Assembly: GCF_030272615.1 (NCBI RefSeq)
Contig: NC_081414.1
Coordinates: 336,896,002 to 336,960,001, forward strand
Reading direction: 5' to 3'
DNA from: Cryptomeria japonica
Taxonomy: Eukaryota > Streptophyta > Pinopsida > Cupressales > Cupressaceae
DNA length: 64,000 bases
Below the pieces are notes generated by a model. It was given only the letters and a program-made list of their open reading frames with translations, made no database searches and had not been told where the DNA came from. A program made the translations under genes and the position numbers. Shown here piece after piece: positions 22,817 through 35,009 of the stretch (position 1 is the stretch's first letter; each line of letters begins with the position of its first letter).

Positions 22817-23500
22817 ATATGCTAGAAATAATTTATATTATCCTGCTAATAATATTATATTAATATATATTATTTATAATTTTGATCTTATAAGACATGA
22901 AAACCATCTAAAATGTAATATAATTTTTTTATCAAATATTATTTTAATAATTAATTAGATATAATATTTATTTATCCATGGAATGATATTTATATACTAT
23001 GAACTTTTGTAAAACCTTATGTCAAAAAAATATACTGATAAATTTAGTTCATTCATAAAATATATAGTTAAAATTTTAAATGATTCCATTAACTTTCTTA
23101 AATGGTAGACAATTACATAAAATTGATATCTTTGAAAATATTAAAAACACAAAAAAATTTTAAATAACAAAATAGAATCATCACATGTATATTTTTCTCT
23201 AGATATTAATAAACTAGCAATCACACTTTAGTGTGCAATGGGTATGCTGAACAGGTGTGAAAGGTCAATCAAGACAAAATTTGGTCAATTTTTTGCATAA
23301 ATTTGTGTAGTACATGAGATCAATTGGTAGGCTAAATTTAGAAAATAATGTTTGTTGTGCAACAAAGGTCTCAATGGAGAAGTGATGGTTTCAAATCCAC
23401 TTTGCATCCTCTTACAAGGTTCCAATTATAACTGAAACAAAACTTTTCAATTAGGAAGATAATCAAAATCCATAACCAATAGACTCATATTATGTTTGCA
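22817..23500. other. AT-rich spacer
   Basis: No gene, RNA or clear repeat is seen. Confidence 0.5.
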
Positions 23501-23691
23501 ATTAGGTGAGAGGGAGAGAGAGGTAGAGGGGGGGAAGCAAGAGAGAAAGAGAGAGAGGTAAAGAGATAAATATAGAGATAGAGACAAAGATGGAGATGAG
23601 ATGAATATGAAGATGGAGAAAAGGAGAGAGATATGGAGGGAAAAAGATACAGAAGATATAGGATTAGATACATGTGGAAGCTCAAAAAATA

Positions 23692-23749
<58 letters not shown>

Positions 23750-24345
23750 TGTATATAGATAGAGTGGGGAGAGAAAGATAGCTCGATAGAAAGGAAGATA
23801 GAGTGAGAGAGGAAGAGGATAAAATAGATAGAGAGATAAAGAGAGGTAGAGTTTGAGAAAAATATATATAGGGGGATAAAGAGGTCTATAGAGGAATATG
23901 AAGCGATAAAGAGATATATAGATGGTGAGATAAAGTGGTAGAGATATAGAGATATAAGGAGACATAGAGAGAGGGAGAGATGGAGAGAGATGCAAAGATT
24001 GGTATATAGATATATAGAGAGAACTAGAGATAGACAAATAGATATGAAGGGAGAGGGAACCAAATATGGGGAGATACAGGAAGAGATAGACATATATTGG
24101 AAGAAGAGTGAGAGATAGATATATACAAGAAGAGAAAGGGAAAGATAGGTAGTGATAAAAAAATAAATAGTGGGATACAGATGGAATGAGGGAGGAAGAG
24201 ATAGGGAGAAATAGAGAGAGAGGAAGAGATATAGATAGAGAGAAATATACATAAATGAAGAGGGATGGGGAGAGAGATAGAGAGAGAGAGAGAGGGAGAA
24301 ACAAAGAGTGTGTGTTTGAGTTAGAGAGAGAGCATAAGAAGAGAG
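23500..24345. repeat. Long GA/GATA-rich polypurine tract with a perfect (GA)n core
   Basis: Nearly 850 bp are almost pure purine on the + strand, built from GAGA, GATA and GGAGA words. An uninterrupted (GA)n of about 54 bp lies at 23694-23747. The long opposite-strand frames here are only Ser/Leu/Tyr-rich artefacts of this composition. Such tracts can form triplex or H-DNA. Confidence 0.9.
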
Positions 24346-25210
24346 ATAAAAAAATAAATTTAAAGATAATTATTCTACAATAAATTAAAAATTAATAAGA
24401 CAAAAGTATTAATTAAATTAATTCTATTATCTTTTAAAATTATTATTTGTAACTTAATAAGACAAAAATAATTAAAATGAATTTTTACCTTAATGTAAAT
24501 TAAACCTTAAAAGAAGAAGATGATGATTAGAATAATTAAATAAATAAAAAGATAGAATATCCTAATAAAAGAAGATTAAATTAAAATATATTCTTATAAA
24601 AAAAGATAGAAATAAAAGATAGATTTCTAATTCAGAAAATAAGTATTCTACAATAATTAAAATTTTAATTAGACAAATAACTATAAATTAAATGAATTCT
24701 AATAATTTGGAATTATTATTTGTAATTTCATTAAAAAAACATAAAAATTAAAGTAAGATTTTCACTTAATGAAAAATTAATCATTTAAAAAAGTAGAAAA
24801 AGTAGCTAATCTTCTTTTTAAAAATAATTTTATCTACTCCACTTGTCAAACTTAAAAAAAAAATGGAATATCCAAATAAAAGAGGATACCATTAAAAGAT
24901 ATTATTATTAAAAACAAAAAATAGTAGCTTTTTATTTTGTACACATTTTTTTTCTAATTAATCATATTAAAATATATTTTTTCGATTTTAATCACTTTTT
25001 TAAAAATTAATATTAATGTAAACACACGATTGAGATCAATTCAATTGTCTTGCATCCTTCTAATCGATTTTGAACCATTGATTTCGATAAGTAAGTTGAA
25101 AACTTCATATAAGTATGCCTTTTGCATAATAAAAAACCAAAGACATCTAAGAAAGCAAGTTAAATTACGTCAAAAACTTAAATCTTTTGAACCCTTTTTA
25201 GTGAAGCTGT
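24346..25210. other. AT-rich spacer upstream of the first P450
   Basis: Mostly A/T homopolymer runs; no coding frame is supported. Confidence 0.5.
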
Positions 25211-25869
25211 AAATGTTTTGAAAGGACATTCTTATATCAAGACAAGGAAACCAATCCATGACTCTTTTTTCACCAAGTAAACAAACTAGTGGCCCAACTC
25301 TTTTTTCACCAAGTAAACAAACTACTAGCCCACTGCCCATTGAAATTGTTTACTTGGTTGTCTTTTTGGTATTATATAGTGTTGGCTTTTTTCCCACCAA
25401 GTAAAAATTTAATATTTTTTTTGGTTTTTTTTAGATTGTTAATTGCTGGATTTTTTCTCACCAAGTAAATAATTGGAAAATTCTTGTGGCTGTTGACTTT
25501 CTGTCTCACAAAAAACAATTTAATAAAAAAATTTAAATATTGTTGATTTTTCTTCACTAGTCTTTATAGCTAATATTTCTATAAAAACAGTTCAATATTA
25601 TGTTTGATGATTAAAATTTAATTATCAAATAATTTTATTTTTTTTATAAATATTTTTTATTTAAATTTATATTAACAAAAATGAAAATAATAATATAATA
25701 TTAAAAGAAGCTGACGATAATGCATAATTATTTCTAATTTTGTCCTTCACAAATTAAAAATACAAATTATCTTACTTTTATTTAAAATATTTTTCAGCAT
25801 CAAAACGGATAATATTCATCAATACCCATGATCGAGGCCTCAAACTAATCATCGAGAGCATCCCACCTT
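25211..25869 (+). promoter_or_regulatory. Displaced native upstream region of the first P450
   Basis: Around 25212-25253 the text (TTTTGAAAGGACATTCTTAT) matches the upstream region of the second P450 at 41223-41262 (TTTTGAAAAGACATTTTTAT), so part of an ancestral promoter region is shared. It also holds a tandem 36-bp repeat (25261-25332) containing CACCAAGTAAA, with further single copies at about 25397 and 25459. No strong TATA box is evident near its 3' end. The solo LTR now separates it from the gene. Confidence 0.5.
25261..25332 (+). repeat. Tandem 36-bp duplication containing CACCAAGTAAA
   Basis: ACTCTTTTTTCACCAAGTAA begins at 25261 and again at 25297. The two units differ at only a few bases. 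Confidence 0.85.
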
Positions 25870-25874
25870 GATAC

Positions 25875-26550
25875 TGTTGAGAAACATGTGTCTCAACTTT
25901 GCAGTCTTTTTTTGGAAAATTCTAGAATTTGTTTGAGGTAGTTTTCCACATGTTTATGCATTGGAAAATGGTTAGTGAGTTGTTAAAAATGAGTCTTCCA
26001 TTTTAGAACCTTAATGACTCATTTTGTGACTTTTAAGAGGGTTTAAGCTAGGGGACAAAATTATGGACGGGATTACTATTTTAACCTGGTTGTTTTTCCA
26101 TTTTGGAAATGTAAATGTCAAAAATGGGCACCATGTGGCATGGTGGTTAAGCCCATGGTTTTGTAAAACCACAAGTGGTTTCCAGGTTGTAAAATCACTA
26201 TAAAAGGAGGGCTTGGGGAGGAGTTTGATCATTGAGTTTTTTGCAAGACTAGATGCTAGAAGGAGTCTCTCTGAGTTCGAGTTGTGGTGATGCGCTCCTG
26301 TAAGAACTTGCATTGCAAGTGTATTGTAATCAGCTTGATTTGATAATACATTGTGCGAATGTTGGAGGGTGGGGTTTTTCTCCCAGAAGGGTTTCCCCAC
26401 GGTAATCATTGTGTTATGTGTTCATTGCTATTTTGTTTATGCTTTATTGTGCATTTCTTGATATCTTAGTAATATTTAAGTTGAAAGTTGCATAACCGTC
26501 CTCTCAAGATTAGCGTAGGAAGCATTTCCGCACACCTTTGCTTCTTTACA
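25875..26550 (+). mobile_element. Solo LTR inserted just upstream of the first P450
   Basis: A 676-bp block begins TGTTGAGAAACATG and ends ...CTTCTTTACA. It is flanked by a perfect 5-bp duplication GATAC (25870-25874 and 26551-26555). No internal retrotransposon sequence or second LTR is present, so it is a solo LTR left by recombination. In + orientation it has a TATAAAA (26199) and the GGGTTTTTCTCCCAGAAGGG type of 3' LTR text near 26370. The right duplication lies 15 bp before the P450 start codon. Orientation is the same as the gene. Confidence 0.92.
26199..26205 (+). promoter_or_regulatory. TATA box of the solo LTR
   Basis: TATAAAAGGAGGGCTTGG has a clear TATA box 372 bp before the P450 ATG. 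An LTR transcript starting about 30 bp downstream would carry several upstream ATGs (about 26252, 26289, 26358, 26413, 26438) before the P450 start. Confidence 0.6.
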
Positions 26551-26570
26551 GATACCATCCATTAGGAGAA

Positions 26571-28169
26571 ATGGCTCCGGACAAGATATTTCTTGGCATT
26601 CTCCTTGTTTTAGTTGGGTGTATTTCGCTGTGTTTTCTAAGAAGAAAGTCAGTCAACAAGCCGTACAAGGGCCCTGCTATCTATCCCATAATCGGTTCTG
26701 CCGTAGAATTCTTTAGAAATCGTCACAGGGTTCTGCAATGGTTCGCAGAAATAATGGAAAAGATGCCAACAAATACTTTCAAGCTGGAACGGCCAGGCGG
26801 AATCACAGATATCATGACGGGAAATCCAGCAAACGTAGAGCATATACTCAAAACCAAATTTGAAGATTACCCAAAGGGGGAACGCTTTACAATTCTTCTC
26901 CACGATTTCTTAGGCCGAGGGATTTTGAATGTGGACGGCGAGCTGTGGAAGATGCAGAGAAAGACTGCAAGCTACGAGTTTAATACCAAGTCTCTCAGAA
27001 GCTTCGTGGTGGAGACGGTGCAGTGGGAGATTCAGAATCGCCTCTTGCCAGTGCTCACAAACGCATCCAAAATGGGCAAGTCTTTAGATTTGCAAGACAT
27101 TTTGGAGAGATTTGCATTTGATAATATTTGTAGCGTAGCGTTTGGGGTGGATCCCGCCTGTCTCCTCCCATCAATGCCCACTCCACCTTTTGCAAAGGCT
27201 TTTGACGATGCTACTGAAATTAGTGCTGGTAGATTCTACTCTGCTGTTCCTTTCTGGTGGAGAGTGAAGCGCATGCTTAACATCGGTTCTGAAAAGCGTT
27301 TGGGGGAAGCGATTAAATTAGTGAATGGATTCGCTATGGATGTGGTGAGTAGTAGAAGGAAGGAGATTTCGGAGAATAGATCAGGACTCCCTGAAAGAGA
27401 GGATCTGCTTTCTAGATTCATGGCGGCTCTTTTAAACAATAGAGATGAATTAGGGATAGATGATGAGTCAGAAAGTGAGAAGCAATCCAGTGGTACGATG
27501 GATATGTTTTTGAAGGAGATGGTGGTGAGCTTTCTGTTGGCAGGAAGGGATACCACGTCCGCTGCTCTCACATGGTTTTTCTGGGTGCTCTCTTCCCACC
27601 AGAGAGTAGAGGAAGCCATTCGCACTGAAGTTTTAAACATCTTGGCTAAGAGATCACAAACCCCACCAGCTGATGAAGAAGGGTACTTTTGTTTCAGCTT
27701 TGAAGAATTGAAGGATATGCAATATCTCCATGCTGCTCTGTGCGAGTCAATGCGGCTCTACCCTCCCGTGCCCGCTGACGCCAAACTTGCCTCCATAGAT
27801 GATGTTTTACCAGACGGGACTTTTGTGGGGAAGGGATGGCATGTGAGTTACCTTAACTATTCGATGGGCAGGATGGAAAATATTTGGGGGAGTGATTGTT
27901 TGCAGTTTAAACCGGAGAGATGGTTAAAAGGAGGGGAATTTGTGGGAGAAAATCAGTATAAATTTCCAGTGTTCCATGCAGGACCTCGAATATGCCTGGG
28001 TAAGGAGATGGCACTGATACAGATGAAGTTAATTGTGGCCTCTATTATTCATAGATTCCATTTTGTGATAGAAGATGGGATTACGTGTCCCGATTATGTG
28101 GTGTCTCTGACCATGCGTATGAAAGGAGGACTGCCCGTTACTGTAAGATGTCGGAGACCCGAACATTGA
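26571..28169 (+). CDS. Cytochrome P450, CYP94 family, first copy
   Basis: An intact, intronless 532-residue protein, normal length for the family. It has an N-terminal membrane anchor (about residues 6-23), a basic stop-transfer (RRK), and a proline-rich hinge (KPYKGPAIYPIIG). The I-helix oxygen-binding motif is AGRDTT (324-329). The K-helix ExxR is ESMR (392-395), the PERF-like region is FKPERW (446-451), and the haem loop is FHAGPRICLG with ligand Cys475. LHDFLGRGI and FDNICSVAFGVDPACL are typical of CYP94. Known CYP94s hydroxylate the omega end of fatty acids or jasmonoyl-isoleucine on the ER; which one applies here is not known. The start is the ATG at 26571, matching the second copy; upstream in-frame codons belong to the LTR and its duplication. 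The solo LTR sits 20 bp upstream and may control expression. Confidence 0.95.
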   Translation: MAPDKIFLGILLVLVGCISLCFLRRKSVNKPYKGPAIYPIIGSAVEFFRNRHRVLQWFAEIMEKMPTNTFKLERPGGITDIMTGNPANVEHILKTKFEDYPKGERFTILLHDFLGRGILNVDGELWKMQRKTASYEFNTKSLRSFVVETVQWEIQNRLLPVLTNASKMGKSLDLQDILERFAFDNICSVAFGVDPACLLPSMPTPPFAKAFDDATEISAGRFYSAVPFWWRVKRMLNIGSEKRLGEAIKLVNGFAMDVVSSRRKEISENRSGLPEREDLLSRFMAALLNNRDELGIDDESESEKQSSGTMDMFLKEMVVSFLLAGRDTTSAALTWFFWVLSSHQRVEEAIRTEVLNILAKRSQTPPADEEGYFCFSFEELKDMQYLHAALCESMRLYPPVPADAKLASIDDVLPDGTFVGKGWHVSYLNYSMGRMENIWGSDCLQFKPERWLKGGEFVGENQYKFPVFHAGPRICLGKEMALIQMKLIVASIIHRFHFVIEDGITCPDYVVSLTMRMKGGLPVTVRCRRPEH

Positions 28170-30469
28170 ATGACATCACCATCACTTAAAATGTGATCTC
28201 TCTCCATAACGGAGATAATATATTCACTGTTTTCATGGAACGCCATACTATTGAATTATGTAGTAAGTATATTCTATTGTAAGAGATGTTAAAACAAATG
28301 TTTTTGAAAAAAATGATAATTTAAAAAATGGTTATTAGGAGAAGCATATGAGTAGTCGTTATAGCTAAATTCACACACGTATAGATTCTAAAGGGTGCAT
28401 TCGAATTTGACGTTTTATTTTCGTTGTCTTGCATGTGACTCAACTACTTATAGCTATTGTTTTGGCTTTTGAATAGTAACGATGCACATTGTGGGATCCC
28501 TTATGCGCGCAAGGGTCAAAAAGTACACATTTTAGAGTGTTGCTCAATACTTGCTTAAAGATGTCCCAATAACCGTGCACTTAAAATTGTCAATACTTAT
28601 GCATAAGTGTGCTATGGGTACCAATAAAGATGCACAAATGAGCCAATTATGGTCCAAAAACGCTAAAAAATGAGCAGCTATTAGTACATGTGAAATTTAT
28701 TAATGAACTTTTAGTTATTTTTTATTTGATTTTTTTAAAGTTAGTAATTGGAGTGTTGGGTGTGCAAGGAGTGAATGGTTATTAGAACATAAACGGTAAC
28801 TAGTACTCTTCCCCTAGTTTCTTTAATTTTTTAATACTTATAATTTTATAAACTTGAATTATCTATATGTGAATTTGTTTAGAAAGGGGACTCAATCTAT
28901 ATGTGAATTTGTTTAAAAATAGGTGGTCATATATACACATATAGATGAATAGGTGTGTTTAGAATATTTTAAGTGTAATATGTATTGTTTTAATATAATA
29001 TATATTATTTTATTTTTAGTTTATATAAAGCTTCTTAATAAATATTTTTATTTTTTCAATACAAAATTAGGTTTTATTTATACATTTATCAAAATTTTGT
29101 ATAGTAAGTTTTGTTTTCATGTATAATAAAGCACATTCATAACATTTTTTTTCAAATAATTATCATTCTCTTAACTGTTGCATGAGTTAAGTCTTCTAGA
29201 GTCTAAAACTAGGATAGTCCTCTGTGTATCAATTCATTCCAAATATGCATTACACAATTAAGTTCTCATAAAAGTATTAATATTTTGAAAATGAAACAAC
29301 ATTCTATGAGAATACTCTAGTCTTGCATTAATCTCTTTTTTTAAACAATAAATAAAATATTTTTATTATTTAAATTCACATAGTTCAACCCATAAAAAAT
29401 TGATGAATGAAAAATATCTATGAACTTTAAAAATTATTTAAAATAATTAAAAAAACTTTATAACAATGTCATTAATTATAATATTAATGTACATGAAAAT
29501 AATAAAAATCCAATTAGGAAAAAGAAGCTCATCACATAAAATTTAAAGAAATATATACAAAATTTAAAGAAATAAACAAATTTATTTAATTTAAAAAAAA
29601 ACAAAAAAACTACAATATCTTTATCTAATTAACTCTTTTCACTTATTTTATTTAATATCTTTTAGTAACTCCCCTTTATTTCTGAACAAGTGAATGAATT
29701 TCCTAACTATGGTGAGTAAAAATTAAAAAAAAAAAATTTAAATAAATCTCTTTCAAGATTCTTAAAATTTATCAAGATGTAAATTAATATTTTTTAGCGA
29801 TAATGAATAAATAAACATTTTATCTTTATTATAATTAAACATAACATTTTATCAAGCAATATAATCACTATTAAAAATCATAATAAAACTGTTCTACTAA
29901 CACTTGCCATTTTCATAATCTCTTGAGTGTTTGTTACAAGATGTATCATATGCATGATCCTTTGTAACAACCAATAAATTAGGCCCAATTTAACCACATT
30001 AGCAATATGTTTTAGTTTTCAAATTGATAGATTATATTTTTAATAAATATTTGGAATACATTGTTATCCACCATTATCAACTCTTTGCTTTCAAGAAAAA
30101 CCAAAGACTGGGATAATTATTGGCTTGTGCTTATTGTAGTGACTTCCTACTAGGGAGACTCCCATATGCTTTGTTAAGACACCATATTTATGAAATCTAC
30201 ATAGCAAGTTGTATTTTTAGTTTTTTATCTAGAGAAAGATGCAAGGCATTATTAAATTATTTTCTCAATAAACTACAAACATCTACATGTTTGCAAATAA
30301 TTTCTATAACGAATTGCAAACATCTGTAAATGCCTTAACATATTTTTTTTGATTTTATTTCTAAGGTGTTTACATCTATAAATGACTTAAAATGGTTTCT
30401 ACTTGTTCCTGATTTTATTTCTATAGTGTTTTGTAAGAAACATTTTCCTCATTTTGTGAAGTTGGAATA
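28170..30469. other. AT-rich intergenic spacer
   Basis: 3' flank of the first P450, then A/T-rich DNA. No gene, RNA or recognised mobile element is seen. Confidence 0.5.
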
Positions 30470-33400
30470 TGTTTCAAATGCGAGAGAGAGCTGAGAGCTT
30501 AGGAGCTAAGGTTTTAGGAGGGAGTGAAGTTGCAAGGGGGATTTAGAAGATGTGGTTGAGGATGATGACAAGGGTGGGATCTTGGGTCACCCTCCTCCTT
30601 GGTTGTGGTGGTTGTTAGAAATTTCTTTCATGTGTGTGTGCTCTTTGTGGCTTTCCTGTTGGTTCTAGCTACAAGCTCCTATCTTGCTTAGGAAGCTTGA
30701 ATCAGGGCCTTAATGGTCATTGGAGTTGGGGGTTTGGCCCTTTTCATTGCGTTTGGATCCTTGATGTTGGTCCTTATTAGATTTTCTTACTCTACCTCTA
30801 GATTTGAGGGTATGGGTACTCCTTTTCCTCAATCAGTTTCTAGCCATGATGACTTCTTTTTGGTTGTTCTTGTGTGTGATGGCTTGGGTTTCTACTGCAA
30901 TTTGTTTGTTGAAGTTGTGTCTGGCGACTCATCTGTTTGGGCCTTTTGGTCCGTGGTTTTAGGTTTAGACTATTTGTTGGGTTTGAACCTTAGCTCTAAG
31001 ACTTCTGTCACCTTTTTCTTGCGATAGGCTCCCTTGTAGTCTTATTTTCTGTTGTGGGAGTGTTGGATTTTTTTTTATTATGGGCACTCCTTGAGTGCTG
31101 GTATATAGTATACATTGATTCTTTGGAGGAGTGAGTTGCCCATGCCTTCTATTTTGGGTCTTTTGGATAGTATACTTAGTACTCTATTTATGGTTTTGGG
31201 TACTAGCTCATCAATTCAGGGTACTGAGTGGTCCTGGGTGTTATCCAGGTGGAGGCTCGTGGTCCTTGCTATCTCAAACATTGTTGGGGAAAGATTTATT
31301 GCTACAGGTCTATCAATTGTGGACTTTGGAGTTGTTGGGTGGGTACTTCCCTGCTGTATCAAATTTTCTATTGCTATTCCTATGGAGGTGATTTTTGTGG
31401 TAGGCATTTCTTTATGGGTTATATAGAGGTGGACTTTTTGGTAGTTTATGATGTTGTCAAGTATATTGAGGTGGCTTACGCAATAGTGTTCTTAAAGATC
31501 TCATCTTCGAGACCATAGTTCTAAGCTAGAAATTGTTTCTACATCAAAGATCTTTTAGAGGTGGACCCTTTATCAAGCTTCATCAATGTTGAACCTATAG
31601 AGGTGGTTCCCGATGTAGCGTTTGTTGAGGATTCAAGTTTAGGATGGTGTTTCTTAGATGGAAGTCATGTTTTAGTAAGAGATTAATATGTGAAGGCTAC
31701 ATGGCCTAGCTTATTAACTGCCCTTCTTCTCTCCTTCGTGTGGTCTGTGTCTTTATTATTCTTTTATCTTAATTTCCTTTCCTCTTGTCTAGTTGTTGCT
31801 AATCTATTTCAGTTCAGGTTTTGCAAAATGATGAATTTACTTCTAGTTTAGGGGTAATTGTTATCCCCTTCGTTGGTTGTTTTTGTTATAATTCAAGGTT
31901 CCTATTCAGGGTTTTAGTGTGTCTTTCAAAACCCATTGTTCACTCTCCCTTCCTTGTCTATGCTCATTACAACTTTAGGTGACTATACAAGGTTTTGGGG
32001 TTCCTTTCAAAACTCGATAGCCATAGAAATTATCCTTGCTACTAGTTAAGGTGCTTCTTTTGAGTTTTAGGATCCTTGTCAAAAACAAAAAATAGTGAGA
32101 ATGTAATTTTTAATTCTGGGTTATATGGGGTCCCCATCAAAACTCGATTCGTATAAGCATATAGTTCTATCCTACACCAATTCTAGCTCTAGTCAAAATT
32201 TATTGGTTAGTTTTGTCTCATGTCTTGTGAGATTTGATCCTCTTACCTCTTGGTGGTTTTTATTTTTTTCCTTGATGGTGGCTTTATAATGGGTTTGGCC
32301 CTTTCTCGTGCTTACCTAATCAAAACTTTTTCCTCTTTCATGTTGTAGCCTAATGAATTTTGTTTCTTGCAATCTTTGGAATATCAAATCTCAAGTATTT
32401 ATTTATTATTTTGTAGGAAAAATGAGATCTATTTTAGCTTCAATTTCATAGTTTATTGTTGTTGACTTCTATGTTTTATGTGGGCTATGCCTATAACATT
32501 AGGTCTATTGAATCAAAGATAGAGTAAAAGAGGGAACATTAAAATTATTGTTGTTGTGAGTCTTTCTTTATTTTTTTCTCTATCTATTTTTTCATACTTT
32601 TAAGGGTTATGGAATTTCACAAGCTTCAAATTACCCTTAATCCACAAATTCTCCATCATGAGTTATTTTTTGCCTTATATGGTGGCCTCACATGGACTCT
32701 TCCAAACTAGTAAAAATGGAGAGAGCATTCTATTTGTAACCAATGTTTTTAAATTTATTTTATAAATAAGGCATTTGTGATTTTATTTAAAATGTATGGA
32801 CTTGTGCATGTGGATTATCGCACATTGAAAGTGTAAGCAAATATGATATCATTTTAAGGAATATGACAATATTAAAAGTTTCTAGATATCAAATCCATTC
32901 TCTTTAGATAAGCCCTTTGTATTTTTATTGTATGCCCATTTTGTATAAAATATAATAGAAATATTTCACTTTCTTCAACTAAAATTGAGACCAAGAAACA
33001 AGTGTTTCCCCACTAGATTCTCCATCATCTCATATAACTTTCTAATTATTAGCCTTTTTGGTCTTTTGATGAGCCTGACCCTTTGATCATTTCCCTTGGA
33101 ATAACTTTGAGCCTTCCTTTATCTCATCTTATACAATCCTTTATATATCCCTATTATCTATTTTACATTGTATTTCACAGAGTGTTTTGTGTCATTTGAT
33201 GCATTATTAAGATAAATGTAAATTGTCTCAAATTTATCGCATCTCCTTCCTAAGGAGTTATCAATCAACACATTATTTTATTTTAAATGTTTTGAAGTTA
33301 CTCAGTGTGTTTAAAATACTTAAAAAATGAAGAATGTGGTTTAAGCATATTATTTTTATAAATGAAAATAAGTGTCAAGCTATATTAGTGGATTTGTTGT

Positions 33401-33514
33401 AATCTAGAAAACATTATATTTATAATTATTCATATTTGATTGTTTGAATTTTAATTATATTAAAAAAATTTAAATATATATTTAATTTAAAAAAATATTA
33501 ATGATATAAAAATC
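30470..33514. other. Unassigned spacer, possible old retroelement
   Basis: Short + strand frames at 30713-31027 and 31115-31518 are hydrophobic and match nothing I recognise. Between about 31910 and 32150 the phrase GGGTTTTGGGGTTCC / TTTCAAAACTCGATAGCC recurs in degenerate form three or four times, which suggests a decayed repeat. No reverse transcriptase motif is seen. Confidence 0.3.
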
Positions 33515-34740
33515 ATACTTTGTTTTGATTAATAAAAAGTGAGATAGGCCCAAACCTTTACATAGCCACTAATCAACAACACCTAGGTCACATGAGAAAT
33601 GCACACCTAGTAAAAAAACAAAAAGATACCAACACCAACAAGGAACCACTAGATAAACAGAAAAAAACCAAAGGTAGAATCAGAGAACAAAAAAACAACT
33701 AGCCATAGGGTTTGCCAAAGACAAAAAAGGATGGTATACTAGGCGAAGGTGTTAATCTTTCTTATAGCCACATCAAACTATGAGAAGGGCCAGTTAATAA
33801 CCAAGTCATGTTGTCCAACAATCTCTTCTAACCTCAACACCTTAGAATCCAAAGTAGGGGGCTGAGAATGGGGTTGGAGACATCATTGATCAAGAGTAAA
33901 GGGAGTAACCTCCTTAAAGGCTATAGAAGACTAGTCAGATTTCAAGGTCGAGGATGACATCAAATCCTCATAAGCTTCCTCCTCATTTGATTCCATCCAC
34001 TCCACTTCCCTAAAGGGAGGGTTAGCAGATATTTTATGCTTCACTCCTCTGATAGGGTTGAAACGAGTAGGAACAAGTTTGAGCTTAGACGAAGAAGTAG
34101 CATTGGGATTAGGTTTCGCCTTAGGGGCACCCAATAGCTGCACCACTAAATTAGAATTTGATGAGGGGCCAAGGGGAAATAACGAGGGCCCATTGGATTG
34201 GAATAAAGCCAAATGGAAGTTGTAAAGCCTAAGAATCAACCCTTGGTGAAGGAGAAGGGAATTTTTGGACTTGGCCCTAGCACCCAATTGAGACAAATAA
34301 GAACAAACCCAGTAAGAAAAAATTATTTTTATGTCATACCTAAGGTGGTTCAACATAAAGGAGAGTTGGGTATGAAACATTTTAAACCACCCATCCATAG
34401 TGAAGTATTTCATAAGTAATAGGGCTTCACCCTTCTAGATTTTGGGCAGGTCCTCTCTGTTATACTTTCTTTGTAACCTCAAAAACTCTTCACTGGGATT
34501 GAAAACTATTTTAAATTCATCCTTATAGGACCCTTTCAGTTTCTTTGGAAAAGTTATTCCCTCCCGTGGTAAATTAGTGATACCACCAATCATATCGAGG
34601 GAGATTTTGAAAGCAACTCTCCTAGTGTTTACCTCACCATTCTCCCATGATTTAGAATTTTTGTTGGATAGTTCAGGATCAAATACTTGCATGCCTTACA
34701 TATAGCTTGCAAGGTTCCCATTGACCACTTTCTACCACAA
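33515..34740 (-). pseudogene. Relic with plant transposon-like accessory domain, copy 1
   Basis: On the - strand the frame 34692-34435 contains MIGGITNLPREGITFPKKL and ends near YNREDLPKI. After a stop, 34413-33931 begins MKYFTMDGWFKMFHTQLSF and ends in a basic, Pro/Ser-rich tail. The pattern (LP-x-EG-x-x-F, then Y-x-T-x-DG/EGR, then HLR) resembles the accessory ORFs at 49586-48282 and 19001-18216. The downstream end (about 33515-33560, AATAAAAAGTGAGATAGGCC on the + strand) resembles 36070-36115 of copy 2. Function is unknown and it is broken by stops. Confidence 0.5.
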
Positions 34741-35009
34741 ATTAATATTATTTTTAAAAATCTCATAGCTATCTAGTTCAATTTGTATAAGCTCACCTCC
34801 CATCGTAATCGCAAAGAACTTAGAAATAAAAACTAGGTGGGGAGAATAAAAACTAGCAATATAAACAAGGCAACACTTACAAGGGATAGGGAAAGTGATG
34901 TTGCTATTTGAAAGAGACGTTCACCACTAATACAATAAAGCACTAACCAAAAGGGCATTGATAGTAATAGAAAAATAAATCCTGAAATTATACTCCATCG
35001 TGAGTCTTT

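Noticed and set aside
23447-24304. A 285-residue - strand frame and an overlapping 255-residue frame
   Set aside because: They are Ser/Leu/Tyr-rich translations of the GA-rich tract with no domain; stops are absent only because of the base composition.
26538-26570. Upstream extension of the first P450 by 11 residues
   Set aside because: It starts at a TTG in the LTR end, has no ATG, and is absent from the second copy; the ATG at 26571 aligns with the second copy.
27236-27640. 134-residue - strand frame inside the first P450
   Set aside because: Antisense shadow of the P450 I-helix region; the same shadow appears in the second copy at 42165-42545.
30713-31518. Possible membrane protein gene
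   Set aside because: Overlapping frames in several phases, no start context or known motif, and surrounding DNA looks like decayed repeat.
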